Below, one piece after another: positions 47,319 through 55,382 of a DNA stretch of 64,000 nt. The notes beneath the pieces were generated by a model. The model was not told the DNA's origin. It made no database searches and saw only the letters and a list, made by a program, of their open reading frames with translations. Position numbers and translations under genes: made by a program. Each line of letters opens with the position of its first letter. Within the stretch, counting starts at the first letter, position 1. This DNA is from Veillonella agrestimuris (GTDB lineage: Bacteria > Bacillota > Negativicutes > Veillonellales > Veillonellaceae): NCBI RefSeq assembly GCF_943193065.1, contig NZ_CALPCS010000004.1:62001-126000 (forward strand), in the 5' to 3' direction.

Positions 47319-48635
47319 ATGGCCATATTAACAAAAGAAGAAGTAAAAGCCAAAGTATGTGCTGCCATTGAAGCGGCACAACCTAGATTGCGAGCATTAG
47401 CTGAATCCATTATGGCAGAGCCAGAATTAGGTTATAAGGAAAAACAGACTTCTGCTAAAGTACAAGCTATGTTTGATGAATTGCAGATTCCTTATACGAC
47501 TGGTCACGCCTTAACGGGGGTGAAGGGACGGTTAACAGGGAAGAAGTCAAAACGAACAGTGGCTATGATTGGTGAACTTGATGCTATTTTGTGCCCTGCC
47601 CATCCAAGAGCTAGTGAGCTAACTGGTGCAGCTCATTGTTGTGGACATAATATACAAATTGCCAATATGTTTGCTGTCGGTATTGGCTTGCAAGCAGTGA
47701 TGGACCAATTAGATGGAGATGTAATTCTCTTTGCCGTTCCTGCAGAAGAAATGATCGAAGTTGATTATCGTAATAAACTTCGAAAAGAAGGAAAAATTAA
47801 GTATTTAGGTGGTAAACAACAACTCATTTATGAAGGGGCTTTTGATGATATTCATATGGCCCTTCAAATGCATGTAGAAACGGCTCATACAGAACAAGGG
47901 GAAATGGGCTTAGGTAGTACATCCAATGGATTTATTACAAAACTTATTGAGTATCATGGCAAAACAGCTCATGCAGCAGCGGCGCCTCACGAAGGGATTA
48001 ATGCTCTTAATGGTGCTTTGTTAGGTGTTATGGGAGTTAATTCTATACGAGAAACGTTTAAAGAAAGCGATTATTTTAGATTCCATCCCATCATTAATCA
48101 TGGCGGAACGCTCGTAAATAGTGTTCCCGACTATGTGCAAGTAGAGAGCTATGTGCGTGCCTCTAATGTGGATGCCATGATTGATGGCAATAAGCGCGTT
48201 AATAGAGCTCTTAAAGCCGGTGGCGATGCAGTCGGTGCTACTTGTGTTATCTACGATTTGCCAGGCTATTTGCTACTTCGAGATGACCCAGGTATAAATA
48301 GATTATTAAAAGACAATTCTATTTCTATTTTTGGAGAAGATCACGTTTATGATCGACCTCATATGACCGCAAGTACAGATATGGGGGATGTGTCGCATAT
48401 TATGCCTGTTGTACATCCTTGGGTGGGATGTATTAGCGGTGTACTCCACAGTGCTGAATATGAAATCATCGTTCCTGACGTGGCGTATATAAAAACGGCT
48501 CAATCCTTAGCGATGACTATCGTCGATTTATTATATGATGATGCACAAGGCGCAGAAGAAGTATTGAAAAGCTTTACGCCAACTCTCACAAAAGAAGAGT
48601 ACCTTTCATTAATGGATTCTATTAGCGAAGCCTAA
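47319..48635 (+). CDS. M20-family amidohydrolase/peptidase
   Basis: Zinc hydrolase of the M20D/amidohydrolase type (relatives: AbgA/AbgB, IAA-amino acid and acylamino acid hydrolases). Metal-site motifs: GELDAILCPAH, AAHCCGHNIQIANMFAVG, VPAEEMIEVD and ALQMHVETAH, plus a lid domain with YHGKTAHAAAAPHEGINALN. 438 aa. Substrate unknown; cleavage of an N-acyl or aminobenzoyl-glutamate-like amide is suggested by the family. Its position after two membrane genes suggests uptake followed by hydrolysis. AGGAG upstream. Confidence 0.85.
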   Translation: MAILTKEEVKAKVCAAIEAAQPRLRALAESIMAEPELGYKEKQTSAKVQAMFDELQIPYTTGHALTGVKGRLTGKKSKRTVAMIGELDAILCPAHPRASELTGAAHCCGHNIQIANMFAVGIGLQAVMDQLDGDVILFAVPAEEMIEVDYRNKLRKEGKIKYLGGKQQLIYEGAFDDIHMALQMHVETAHTEQGEMGLGSTSNGFITKLIEYHGKTAHAAAAPHEGINALNGALLGVMGVNSIRETFKESDYFRFHPIINHGGTLVNSVPDYVQVESYVRASNVDAMIDGNKRVNRALKAGGDAVGATCVIYDLPGYLLLRDDPGINRLLKDNSISIFGEDHVYDRPHMTASTDMGDVSHIMPVVHPWVGCISGVLHSAEYEIIVPDVAYIKTAQSLAMTIVDLLYDDAQGAEEVLKSFTPTLTKEEYLSLMDSISEA

Positions 48636-48637
48636 TC

Positions 48638-48667
48638 TTGACAGTGTCTAGCCTGTATTGTTACAAT
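48638..48667 (+). promoter_or_regulatory. Promoter of the glyQS T-box transcript
   Basis: TTGACA (48638-48643), 18-nt spacer, TACAAT (48662-48667), starting only 3 nt after the M20 stop. Confidence 0.75.
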
Positions 48668-48673
48668 AGATGA

Positions 48674-48889
48674 CATAATATAGGCGATGATACAGAGTAG
48701 TAGACCTTTTTAGCGAGTGAGGATGGTGAAAGCTCACACTAGGTTGAAGGCGCTGTTGAGCATTGGCAGGAACGTTAACAGTCTGTTAACTAGTAAAGGC
48801 CAACATAGAAAAAAGAGGGCATACGCCAAATAGGGTGGAACCGCGGGTAATACTCGTCCCTGTAACGATTTTCGTTACAGGGACTTTTT
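48674..48889 (+). promoter_or_regulatory. T-box riboswitch, glycine-specific, controlling glyQS
   Basis: Loop-E pair AGTA (48699-48702) / GAA (48746-48748) around a GACCT/AGGTT helix. A GGC (Gly) triplet at 48749-48751 is the likely specifier, though it follows GAA without the usual extra base. The T-box core AGGGTGGAACCGCGGG is at 48832-48847; TGGA fits the U discriminator of tRNA-Gly. The terminator is a 13-bp stem (48856-48868 with 48872-48884) and T run. It lies directly before glyQ. This accounts for the ~300-nt gap. Confidence 0.93.
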
Positions 48890-48940
48890 GTTTGTAACGA
48901 AAACTCTTTTATAGAAAGCATTGTAGTAGTGGAGGCATCA

Positions 48941-49816
48941 ATGACATTTCAAGAGATTATTTTAAATTTACAAAAATTCTGGAGCGATCAAGGTTGTATC
49001 GTTCAAAATCCTTACGACATTGAAAAAGGAGCAGGTACAATGAACCCTGCTACATTTTTGCATGCCATCGGTCCTGAGCCATGGTCTGTATGCTATGTAG
49101 AACCATCTCGTCGTCCTGCCGATGGTCGCTATGGTGACAATCCCAATCGTTTATTCCAGCATCATCAATTTCAAGTTATCGTAAAACCTTCTCCAGATAA
49201 TATTCAAGAATTATATCTTCAATCGTTAGCAGCTCTTGGTATTCACGCAGAAGATCACGATATTCGTTTCGTAGAAGATAACTGGGAATCTCCAACGCTT
49301 GGTGCGTGGGGCCTCGGTTGGGAAGTATGGCTTGATGGCATGGAAGTGACACAATTTACTTATTTCCAACAAGTTGGCTCCATTGACTGTAAACCAGTAT
49401 CCGTAGAAATTACATATGGCTTAGAACGATTGGCTATGTACATTCAAGGCGTTGAAAATGTATACGATTTAAAATGGAATGATACTGTTACTTACGGTGA
49501 TGTATGGCATGCTAATGAAGTAGAACAATCAGTATATAATTTTGAATTAGCCGATACAGATATGCTTTTCAAATTATTTGATATGTACGAAGCAGAAGCT
49601 AAACGCGTTTGTGAGGCTGGTTATGTATTGCCTGCTTATGACTATGTATTGAAATGTTCCCATACGTTTAACTTGCTTGATTCTCGTGGCGCCATTTCCA
49701 TTAGTGAAAGAACGGCTTTTATCGGTCGTGTTCGTGCACTGGCTCGAATTTGTGCTCAACAATATTTAGCAAAGCGCGAAGAATTAGGATTCCCACTTTT
49801 GAAAGGAGATAAATAA
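48941..49816 (+). CDS. glyQ: Glycyl-tRNA synthetase alpha subunit
   Basis: Catalytic subunit of the bacterial alpha2beta2 class II enzyme. Start [20 protein letters not shown], then [19 protein letters not shown] and [20 protein letters not shown], all hallmark sequences. 291 aa is normal. The start is the ATG at 48941 after GTGGAGG; an in-frame GTG at 48929 overlaps that site. The stop lies 1 nt before glyS. Regulated by the upstream glycine T-box. Confidence 0.96.
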   Translation: MTFQEIILNLQKFWSDQGCIVQNPYDIEKGAGTMNPATFLHAIGPEPWSVCYVEPSRRPADGRYGDNPNRLFQHHQFQVIVKPSPDNIQELYLQSLAALGIHAEDHDIRFVEDNWESPTLGAWGLGWEVWLDGMEVTQFTYFQQVGSIDCKPVSVEITYGLERLAMYIQGVENVYDLKWNDTVTYGDVWHANEVEQSVYNFELADTDMLFKLFDMYEAEAKRVCEAGYVLPAYDYVLKCSHTFNLLDSRGAISISERTAFIGRVRALARICAQQYLAKREELGFPLLKGDK

Positions 49817-49817
49817 G

Positions 49818-51869
49818 ATGGCAAAAGATTTATTATTTGAAATCGGCGCAGAAGAAATCCCTGCTGGCTTTATGCCGAATATCTTAAGCCAATTACAAGA
49901 CTTGGCGAAAGCAAAATTACAAGAAGCTCGCCTTCCTTTTGAAAGTATTGCTACGTATGGCACACCACGTCGTTTAGCACTGATTGTTACAGGCTTGGCA
50001 GATTCTTCTGCCGAAGTTAGTGAACGTCATAAAGGTCCATCTGTGTCAATTGCTTATGATGCAGATGGAAATGCTACGAAAGCAGCGATTGGCTTTGCTC
50101 GTGGTAAAGGCCTTGATGTATCTGATCTCACTGTAGAAGACGGTTATATTTACGCAGAAACAAAAACAGCTGGCGTAAGTGCAAAAGAGATCGTAGCAGA
50201 TATATTGCCACAATTGATCAGTGCTTTGAATTTCCCTAAATCGATGCGTTGGGGGAATTTAGAAGATCGTTTCGTTCGCCCTGTTCGTTGGTTAGTAGCA
50301 CTTCTCGATGAAGAAGTGGTACCTGTAGAATTTGCCACTGTACAATCTTCTAATGTGAGTCGTGGGCATCGTTTTTTAGGTGCTAAAGAAATAGCAATTG
50401 CGAAGCCATCTGATTACATTGATACATTAAAAGACAATTTTGTATTAGTAAATCAAGATGAACGTCGCCAAGTTATTACTGACCAGTTACATGCTATAGC
50501 AAATGAAAAAAATGCAGACATCGTATGGGATGATGATTTATTGGAAGAAATTAATTACCTCGTTGAATGGCCAACAGCTTTATGTGGTTCTTTTGAAGAC
50601 GCTTACTTAGCGTTGCCAGATGCAGCTGTTATTACACCGATGAAAGACCATCAACGCTACTTCCCATTAGTGGGTAAAGACGGTAAATTATTGCCATTGT
50701 TCTTAACAGTTCGCAATGGTTCCGATCATTCTATCGAAGTGGTACAAGCTGGTAATGAACGTGTATTGCGCGCTCGTTTAGACGATGCCAAATTCTTCTT
50801 TAATGAAGATAGAAAGAAAGCATTAGCTGATCGCAAAGAAGGTTTAACGAAAATCGTATTCCAAGAAGGTTTAGGCAATTTAGCAGATAAAACTAATCGC
50901 CTGTTACAATTAGGAAAAACATTTGCTGATGCTACTGGTTTAGACGAAGAAACTCGAGGTATTCTGGCACGAGCTACAGAATTAGCTAAAACAGACCTTA
51001 CGACTGGTATGGTTACAGAGTTTACAGAACTACAAGGAATTATGGGGAAAGAATATGCTTTGTTAGATGGTGAATCTACAGACGTAGCAGAGGCTATTTT
51101 TGAACAATATTTACCACGCTTCGCTGGAGATGTATTACCACAAACAGAAGCAGGTAAAGTATTATCTATTATTGATAAAATTGATAATATTGTGGCTACT
51201 TTCAGCCGCGGTTTGATTCCTACTGGCTCTCAAGACCCATATGCATTGCGTCGTCAAACCATTGGTATTTTAAATATTCTACTCACTAGCAACTGGAATA
51301 TATCCTTACGCCCTATTTTTGTAGAGTCTATGAACTTATTACAAGTACCTGCAGAAAAACAAGGGGAATTAGTAGAACAAGTAGAATCCTTCTTCACATT
51401 GCGATTGAAAAACATATTCCTCGATCGCCAAGTACCACATCATGTCATCGACTTGCTCTTATCTAACAGTCAATTATCTGTTGCCGATGCAGAAGGTTTA
51501 GTGAAAGCCTTATTACATAATCGCATTGATGAACATGTTGAATTAGTACAAGCTTATACTCGTATGTATAATTTGGTGAAAGATATTACCTATACCGGTG
51601 TGAATGAAGCATTGTTATCTGCTGAGGCAGAAAAAGAATTATATGCAGCAGCTAAGACAGCTTCTGAAATGAGTCAATCTGCATGGGATAACCATGACTA
51701 TGACGCAGTAGTGGACGTACCAAGCACATTAGTGCCAGCTATTAACAAATTCTTTGAAGACGTTATGGTTATGGATAAAGACGAAGCGATTAAAGCAAAT
51801 CGTTTACAACTTGTGCGTTTGGCGTATAGTGTAATGGCTATTATTGGGGATATTAGTGCTCTAAAATAA
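49818..51869 (+). CDS. glyS: Glycyl-tRNA synthetase beta subunit
   Basis: Beta subunit for tRNA binding, with an HD-like domain and a C-terminal anticodon-binding domain. Starts AKDLLFEIGAEEIPAGFMPN; FPKSMRWGNLEDRFVRPVRW and VITPMKDHQRYFPLV are family signatures, and TGSQDPYALRRQTIGILNIL marks the C-terminal part. 683 aa is full length. GAAAGGAG inside the glyQ end serves as its ribosome site. A strong terminator follows, after which the accessory island begins. Confidence 0.96.
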   Translation: MAKDLLFEIGAEEIPAGFMPNILSQLQDLAKAKLQEARLPFESIATYGTPRRLALIVTGLADSSAEVSERHKGPSVSIAYDADGNATKAAIGFARGKGLDVSDLTVEDGYIYAETKTAGVSAKEIVADILPQLISALNFPKSMRWGNLEDRFVRPVRWLVALLDEEVVPVEFATVQSSNVSRGHRFLGAKEIAIAKPSDYIDTLKDNFVLVNQDERRQVITDQLHAIANEKNADIVWDDDLLEEINYLVEWPTALCGSFEDAYLALPDAAVITPMKDHQRYFPLVGKDGKLLPLFLTVRNGSDHSIEVVQAGNERVLRARLDDAKFFFNEDRKKALADRKEGLTKIVFQEGLGNLADKTNRLLQLGKTFADATGLDEETRGILARATELAKTDLTTGMVTEFTELQGIMGKEYALLDGESTDVAEAIFEQYLPRFAGDVLPQTEAGKVLSIIDKIDNIVATFSRGLIPTGSQDPYALRRQTIGILNILLTSNWNISLRPIFVESMNLLQVPAEKQGELVEQVESFFTLRLKNIFLDRQVPHHVIDLLLSNSQLSVADAEGLVKALLHNRIDEHVELVQAYTRMYNLVKDITYTGVNEALLSAEAEKELYAAAKTASEMSQSAWDNHDYDAVVDVPSTLVPAINKFFEDVMVMDKDEAIKANRLQLVRLAYSVMAIIGDISALK

Positions 51870-51876
51870 TATAAAT

Positions 51877-51924
51877 AAAATCGAGTGTAGTAATATGATG
51901 TATATCTTACTACACTCGATTTTT
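51877..51924 (+). terminator. Intrinsic terminator after glyS
   Basis: A 17-bp stem (51877-51893 with 51907-51923) and T run. It marks the left boundary of the degraded island. Confidence 0.9.
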
Positions 51925-51981
51925 ATAAGTAATATAATAAAAAAAAGTTTTAAAGCACATATTCCAGTAAGGAGATAGAGA

Positions 51982-52367
51982 GTGTTAAAAAATAAAGCAG
52001 CCGTAGAGTATATCTTAGAAAATCTATATCCTGATATAGAGCCTATTTCTTTTGATATTCAGCATTTTTCTGAAAAATAGTTTTAAGAATAGAAAATCTT
52101 AACATAGAATTTATCAATTGTAATTTAATAAAACTTGAGAAGAGCGTAATAGCTCAATTAGAATGTAAATTAAATGGACTTTTTGCTGCAAATTCTTATT
52201 TTTTAGATACATATCGGATTGAACCTATAAAAATGTATGGTACAGGGGAAATGCGTATAAATGGGGAATTTTTACCAATGGAAATAGAAGGGTATCAGGT
52301 TATGTTTGACTTTCAACACTTTAAAGTTGAGTTCTTTGCGCAAGAAATACATTTAGAAATCTTATAG
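51982..52367 (+). pseudogene. Frameshifted gene of unknown function (about 128 codons)
   Basis: GTG at 51982, with AAGGAGA upstream, opens a frame (MLKNKAAVEYILENLYPDIE...) that stops at TAG 52078-52080 just after a run of five A. Reading shifted by one base from there continues unbroken for 96 more codons (KIVLRIENLNIEFIN to FFAQEIHLEIL) to TAG at 52365-52367. One missing A would explain the break. No recognised domain. Its size and place suggest another immunity-type or cargo gene of the island, which is inference. The next ~100 nt to 52464 show no further gene. Confidence 0.65.
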
Positions 52368-52464
52368 TTTTAGATTGATAGTATTTATTATGAAATCTAT
52401 TTTAAGGCATTATTTTGTAGAAACTAAGTCAAATACATATTAAAACTATAATTGATTCTTTTGT

Positions 52465-52593
52465 AAATACTATAGTCCAGATGGTAGACCGATTGTTGAT
52501 CTTGACTATTTTCATAGTGGTGATAAGCATATTTTCCCGCATAAACATATTTGGAGAGATGATTTGAAACCAAATAGAAGAAGTAAGCATTGA
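52465..52593 (+). pseudogene. CdiA/FHA C-terminal toxin fragment, module 1
   Basis: About 42 codons, without a start, matching the end of the module 2 and 3 domains: KYYSPDGRPIVDLDYFHSGD then HIFPHKHIW and a basic tail ending RRSKH. An in-frame TGA lies just upstream (52453-52455), so no protein is made from this frame. It is followed 22 nt later by an intact small gene, the same toxin-then-immunity order as in modules 2 and 3. Confidence 0.7.
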
Positions 52594-52615
52594 TTTGAAA
52601 TGGAGATTATAGAAT

Positions 52616-52867
52616 ATGTATACAGGTACAGATGTAGTAAGAGAAGTTGTAGAAGCATTAGAAATAGGGCATGAAATTGAAGTTAAGTATAACGGTGTTG
52701 TATATGGTTTGGTGGATCATAAAGAGGGATGGCAACTAGCAGTAGGAAGACAAATTCTTGCGGTTAGTAGAAATCCATATGAGTTATTTGAGGCATCACT
52801 TCTTGAAGGTCTTAGTATGAAGTATATTTTGGAAAATATGATGCATGAAGACCTAATTATTTTATAA
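52616..52867 (+). CDS. Putative immunity protein, module 1
   Basis: 83 aa, intact, with GGAGA 9 nt upstream. Shares a pattern with the small genes at 53491 and 54936: V.EAL..GHE.E..YNG.V, YGL...KEGWQL and a C-terminal ..LEGLSMKYILEN. No signal peptide or membrane helix, so cytoplasmic. Each copy follows a toxin fragment with the same HKHIW end, which is why immunity is inferred; the family itself is not recognised. Confidence 0.65.
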   Translation: MYTGTDVVREVVEALEIGHEIEVKYNGVVYGLVDHKEGWQLAVGRQILAVSRNPYELFEASLLEGLSMKYILENMMHEDLIIL

Positions 52868-52984
52868 ATTACTATGAATTGATTATTTTCATTAATATGG
52901 TGAATTGATCGTAGAGTTTTGATTTCATGCTGATAATATGTACTGGTCAACTAAAATTGTGTACTGAGCACCCAAAATGGCTAT

Positions 52985-53481
52985 GGTGCGGTAGAAACTG
53001 TAGGAGTAACGGTGGAGGCGAAACGGCTGTTGCTGTACCAGTGACTGGTGCTCAAACTGCTGCTGGAGCTACGGTTGCTGCAAAAAGTACTCAAGGTTTA
53101 GGTAATGATATCTCCCTATTAGCAAAAACAGAAAATAAATCCTCGGGAATTATACAAAAAGGTCATATGGATATAAGTCCTATTAAAGACCGAGTTTCGA
53201 AGGAGCAATATAAAAAAATGGAATCAAACGACAAGTTTGATAATCATAAGGTTTTTGAATATGGACCTAATCATAGAAGTTTGCCAATTATTGGTGCACC
53301 TAATTCTTCATTAGATTTAATAGAGAATAATGTTATTAAGCAACGTCGATATTATGGAAAAGATGGAAAGCCAGTAGTTGATATTGATTTTTTTCATTCC
53401 GGAGATTACCATACTTTCCCGCATAAACACATATGGAGCGAGGAATTGCCTAATGGAAGAAGTAAACATGAGATGAAATAG
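52985..53481 (+). pseudogene. CdiA/FHA C-terminal toxin fragment, module 2
   Basis: Begins in one frame (GAVETVGVTV, 52986-53013), loses one base near 53013 relative to module 3, then runs open to the stop at 53479: NDISLLAKTENKSSGI, SPIKDRVSKEQYKKME, LIENNVIKQRRYYGKDG, VVDIDFFHSGDYHTFPHKHI, RSKHEMK. An ATG at 53167 with AAAAAGG 4 nt upstream could start a ~104-aa cytoplasmic peptide holding the whole toxin domain. No Sec signal or haemagglutinin repeats precede it, so it cannot be secreted in this form. The 53-nt stretch before it and 52868-52984 hold nothing recognisable. Confidence 0.7.
53103..53223 (+). repeat. Direct repeat copy A (pairs with 54580-54700)
   Basis: 121 nt encoding the linker before the toxin domain. 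By eye about 88 % identical and gap-free to 54580-54700. In copy B, CAA has become TAG, an in-frame stop. Confidence 0.8.
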
Positions 53482-53490
53482 GAGGAAATA

Positions 53491-53745
53491 ATGAATAATA
53501 ATACTTTAGTAGAAGATGTTATTCTGGCATTAGATAGAGGACAGGAATTTGATTTTTGGCATAAAGGTGTTCTTTATGGCTTAACTCATCATTCTGAAGG
53601 TTGGCAATTAGCAAAAGAATCTACAATACTTGCTCTTAGTAAAGATTATTTAAAACTTTTCGATGAAGAGCTTATAGATGGTCTTAGTGTACGAACTATT
53701 TTAGAAAATAATCTTCTTGATGAAGGAAAGTATTATATTTTTTAA
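53491..53745 (+). CDS. Putative immunity protein, module 2
   Basis: 84 aa, intact, starting 9 nt after the toxin fragment stop with GGAGG in the gap. Shares VEDVILALDRGQEF, GVLYGLTHHSEGWQLAKE and LIDGLSVRTILENN with the module 1 gene. Predicted cytoplasmic. Its tight linkage to the least broken toxin copy makes it the best candidate for a working immunity gene. Family not recognised. Confidence 0.68.
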   Translation: MNNNTLVEDVILALDRGQEFDFWHKGVLYGLTHHSEGWQLAKESTILALSKDYLKLFDEELIDGLSVRTILENNLLDEGKYYIF

Positions 53746-53850
53746 CTTAATGTATTTCATCTTGTCATCTATTCTAGAATATTAGTAATATTACTTATCT
53801 TTCCATATAATGACAAAATAAAGATTTTTTTAGTTGAATAATTAAGTTGT

Positions 53851-54454
53851 TCATGTAATAGTCATATTGATAGTAACTACTGTAGTGTAACCAAACAAGC
53901 GGGTATTCATAGTGGCACAAAGGGTCTTTCGATTACGGTAGGTGATACGTCGACGCTCAAAGGGACTGTCATTACTAGTATGGCCAAGGATGGTAAGAAT
54001 AGATTATCTACGCAACATCTTCAGATGGAAGATATACACAATGAAGCATCGTCCAAAGCTAAGCAATCTGGCTTTTCTATGGATACAGCAGGATTGATAG
54101 CAAACGGGCTGCTTGGCAAAATCAATCCATTAGGACTTGTACCAGTTGTATCGATTCCTGTATCTGATCAGGCGAACTCCACCACACGTTCAGCCATTAG
54201 TGATAGCATTATAGTAGATGTAGAGCAAACTTCCCTTGAAGAGATTAACCGACATACAGAAGATGCTTTACAATCTTTAGCACCCATCTTTAATAAAGAG
54301 CACGTACAAGAGAAAATGGCGTACGTGAATGCGTTATCTGAAGAAGGATTTAAGCTTATTGGCGATGTATCGTTATCTCAGGTTAAACGTTAGGAGCGTT
54401 TAGCAGCTACTGCACTTACTGAGGAGAAACGCTTACAGTATCAACGAGAAGCTA
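53851..54454 (+). pseudogene. Filamentous haemagglutinin/CdiA fragment, module 3 upstream part
   Basis: In-frame text from about 53851 is FHA-like: VTKQAGIHSGTKGLSITVGD, LKGTVITSMAKDGKNRLSTQ, HLQMEDIHNEASSKAKQSGF, then HTEDALQSLAPIFNKEHVQE and EEGFKLIGDVSLSQVKR. Haemagglutinin-repeat units in two-partner-secreted CdiA proteins look like this. A TAG at 54391-54393 interrupts it, but the same frame continues sensibly (ERLAATALTEEKRLQYQREA) to about 54450, where homology jumps to another frame. The part upstream, with signal and TPS domain, is missing. The stretch 53746-53850 has no gene. Confidence 0.72.
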
Positions 54455-54949
54455 GTTACTGGTGCTGTAGAAATTGTAGGAGCAACGGTCGGTGGTGCAA
54501 CGGCTATTGTTGTACCGATGACTGAGGTACAAACTGCTGCTGGAGTGGCAATAGCAACAAACTCAGGAAGAAATTTCAGTAATGATATTTCTCTATTAGC
54601 AAAAACAGAGAATAAGTCTTCGGGAATTGTATAGAAAAATCATACAGATATAAGTCCTATTAAAGACCGAGTTTCGAAGGAACAATATGAAAAAATGGAA
54701 GAAGGCGTTAAGTTGGACAGGCATCAAGTAAAAGATCGGTCAGAAAATATGAAACTAGATGAAGTTGCTGAACCGAATTCTTCACAAGATCTAGTTGTTG
54801 ATGGTGTGGTAAAACAAAGACGATATTTTGGAAGTGATGGGCAAAAAATAGTTGATATTGATTTTAGTCATCCTGGTTCATAGCCTTTGCCACATAAACA
54901 CGTTTGGATTGATGGAAAGAGAAGTGGACATAATTATGAATCTATTTGA
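54455..54949 (+). pseudogene. CdiA/FHA C-terminal toxin fragment, module 3
   Basis: In a new frame relative to the preceding fragment: TGAVEIVGATVGGATAIVVP, NDISLLAKTENKSSGIV, TAG (54632-54634), then SPIKDRVSKEQYEKMEE, LVVDGVVKQRRYFGSDG, VDIDFSHPGS, TAG (54881-54883), PLPHKHVWIDGKRSG to TGA at 54947. Two nonsense mutations therefore sit in an otherwise aligned toxin domain. The product cannot be full length. Confidence 0.72.
54580..54700 (+). repeat. Direct repeat copy B (pairs with 53103-53223)
   Basis: See copy A. The equal 121-nt length and lack of gaps point to a recent duplication or gene conversion between modules. Confidence 0.8.
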
Positions 54950-55181
54950 ATTACTAAGAGATGCACTAGATGTTAATCATGAAGTTGAGTTTGTTTATAA
55001 TGGATTTGAATGTTTTATAGCACCGACTAATTTGGGTTGGGAGTTATGGGTTAATAATGAGCGGATTTATAGAGAAGAGGATTTGGAACTTTTTTTAAAA
55101 GCGCCTTCTTTGAATAAGAACTCATTATATTATATATTTTCTAATGGTTTGGTTAAGGTGGACTCTATCATTATTTTCTGA
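54936..55181 (+). CDS. Putative immunity protein, module 3
   Basis: 81 aa, intact. More diverged than the other two but keeps LLRDALDVNHEVEFVYNGFE and NLGWELWVN, matching the EAL..GHE.E..YNG and GWQL patterns. The ATG at 54936 overlaps the end of the ruined toxin frame, as in many cdiA-CT/cdiI pairs. The longer frame to 54852 has no ribosome site. Kept intact although its toxin partner is destroyed, which fits an orphan immunity role (inference). Confidence 0.62.
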   Translation: MNLFELLRDALDVNHEVEFVYNGFECFIAPTNLGWELWVNNERIYREEDLELFLKAPSLNKNSLYYIFSNGLVKVDSIIIF

Positions 55182-55281
55182 AAATATATATTGAGTAATT
55201 AAAATTTTTATGCATGTATCAATTCTTCTATTGTTATACATGAAGCGATGATTAATAAGAACAATAATTTTAATTAATAGC

Positions 55282-55310
55282 TTGCTTTTACATATTGGTT
55301 ATGCTAATAT
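55282..55310 (+). promoter_or_regulatory. Promoter of rplS
   Basis: TTGCTT (55282-55287), 17-nt spacer, TG-C-TAATAT (-10 at 55305-55310). Transcription is expected near 55317. Confidence 0.7.
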
Positions 55311-55316
55311 ATTACT

Positions 55317-55380
55317 GTTAATTTGAGACAGTCCGCTGCCTATAAGGTGTAGGTATTGAATGTCTGCAAACAGGAGGATA
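55317..55380 (+). promoter_or_regulatory. Structured leader of rplS (L19 leader candidate)
   Basis: A short 5' UTR with an outer GACA/TGTC pairing (55326-55329 with 55359-55362) enclosing CCTATA/TGTAGG near 55340-55354. Ribosomal-protein leaders upstream of rplS are known in Firmicutes; whether this one fits that consensus cannot be checked by eye. Confidence 0.4.
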
Positions 55381-55382
55381 TA

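Noticed and set aside
52927..52984. Start of the module 2 toxin frame at 52927
   Set aside because: The ~20 codons from there do not match the FHA text; the homologous sequence at 52986-53013 is in another frame, so this start is accidental.
52935..52985. Insertion-sequence end (TGTACTG repeated at about 52939 and 52962)
   Set aside because: Only a 7-nt repeat, no partner inverted repeat and no transposase frame in the island.
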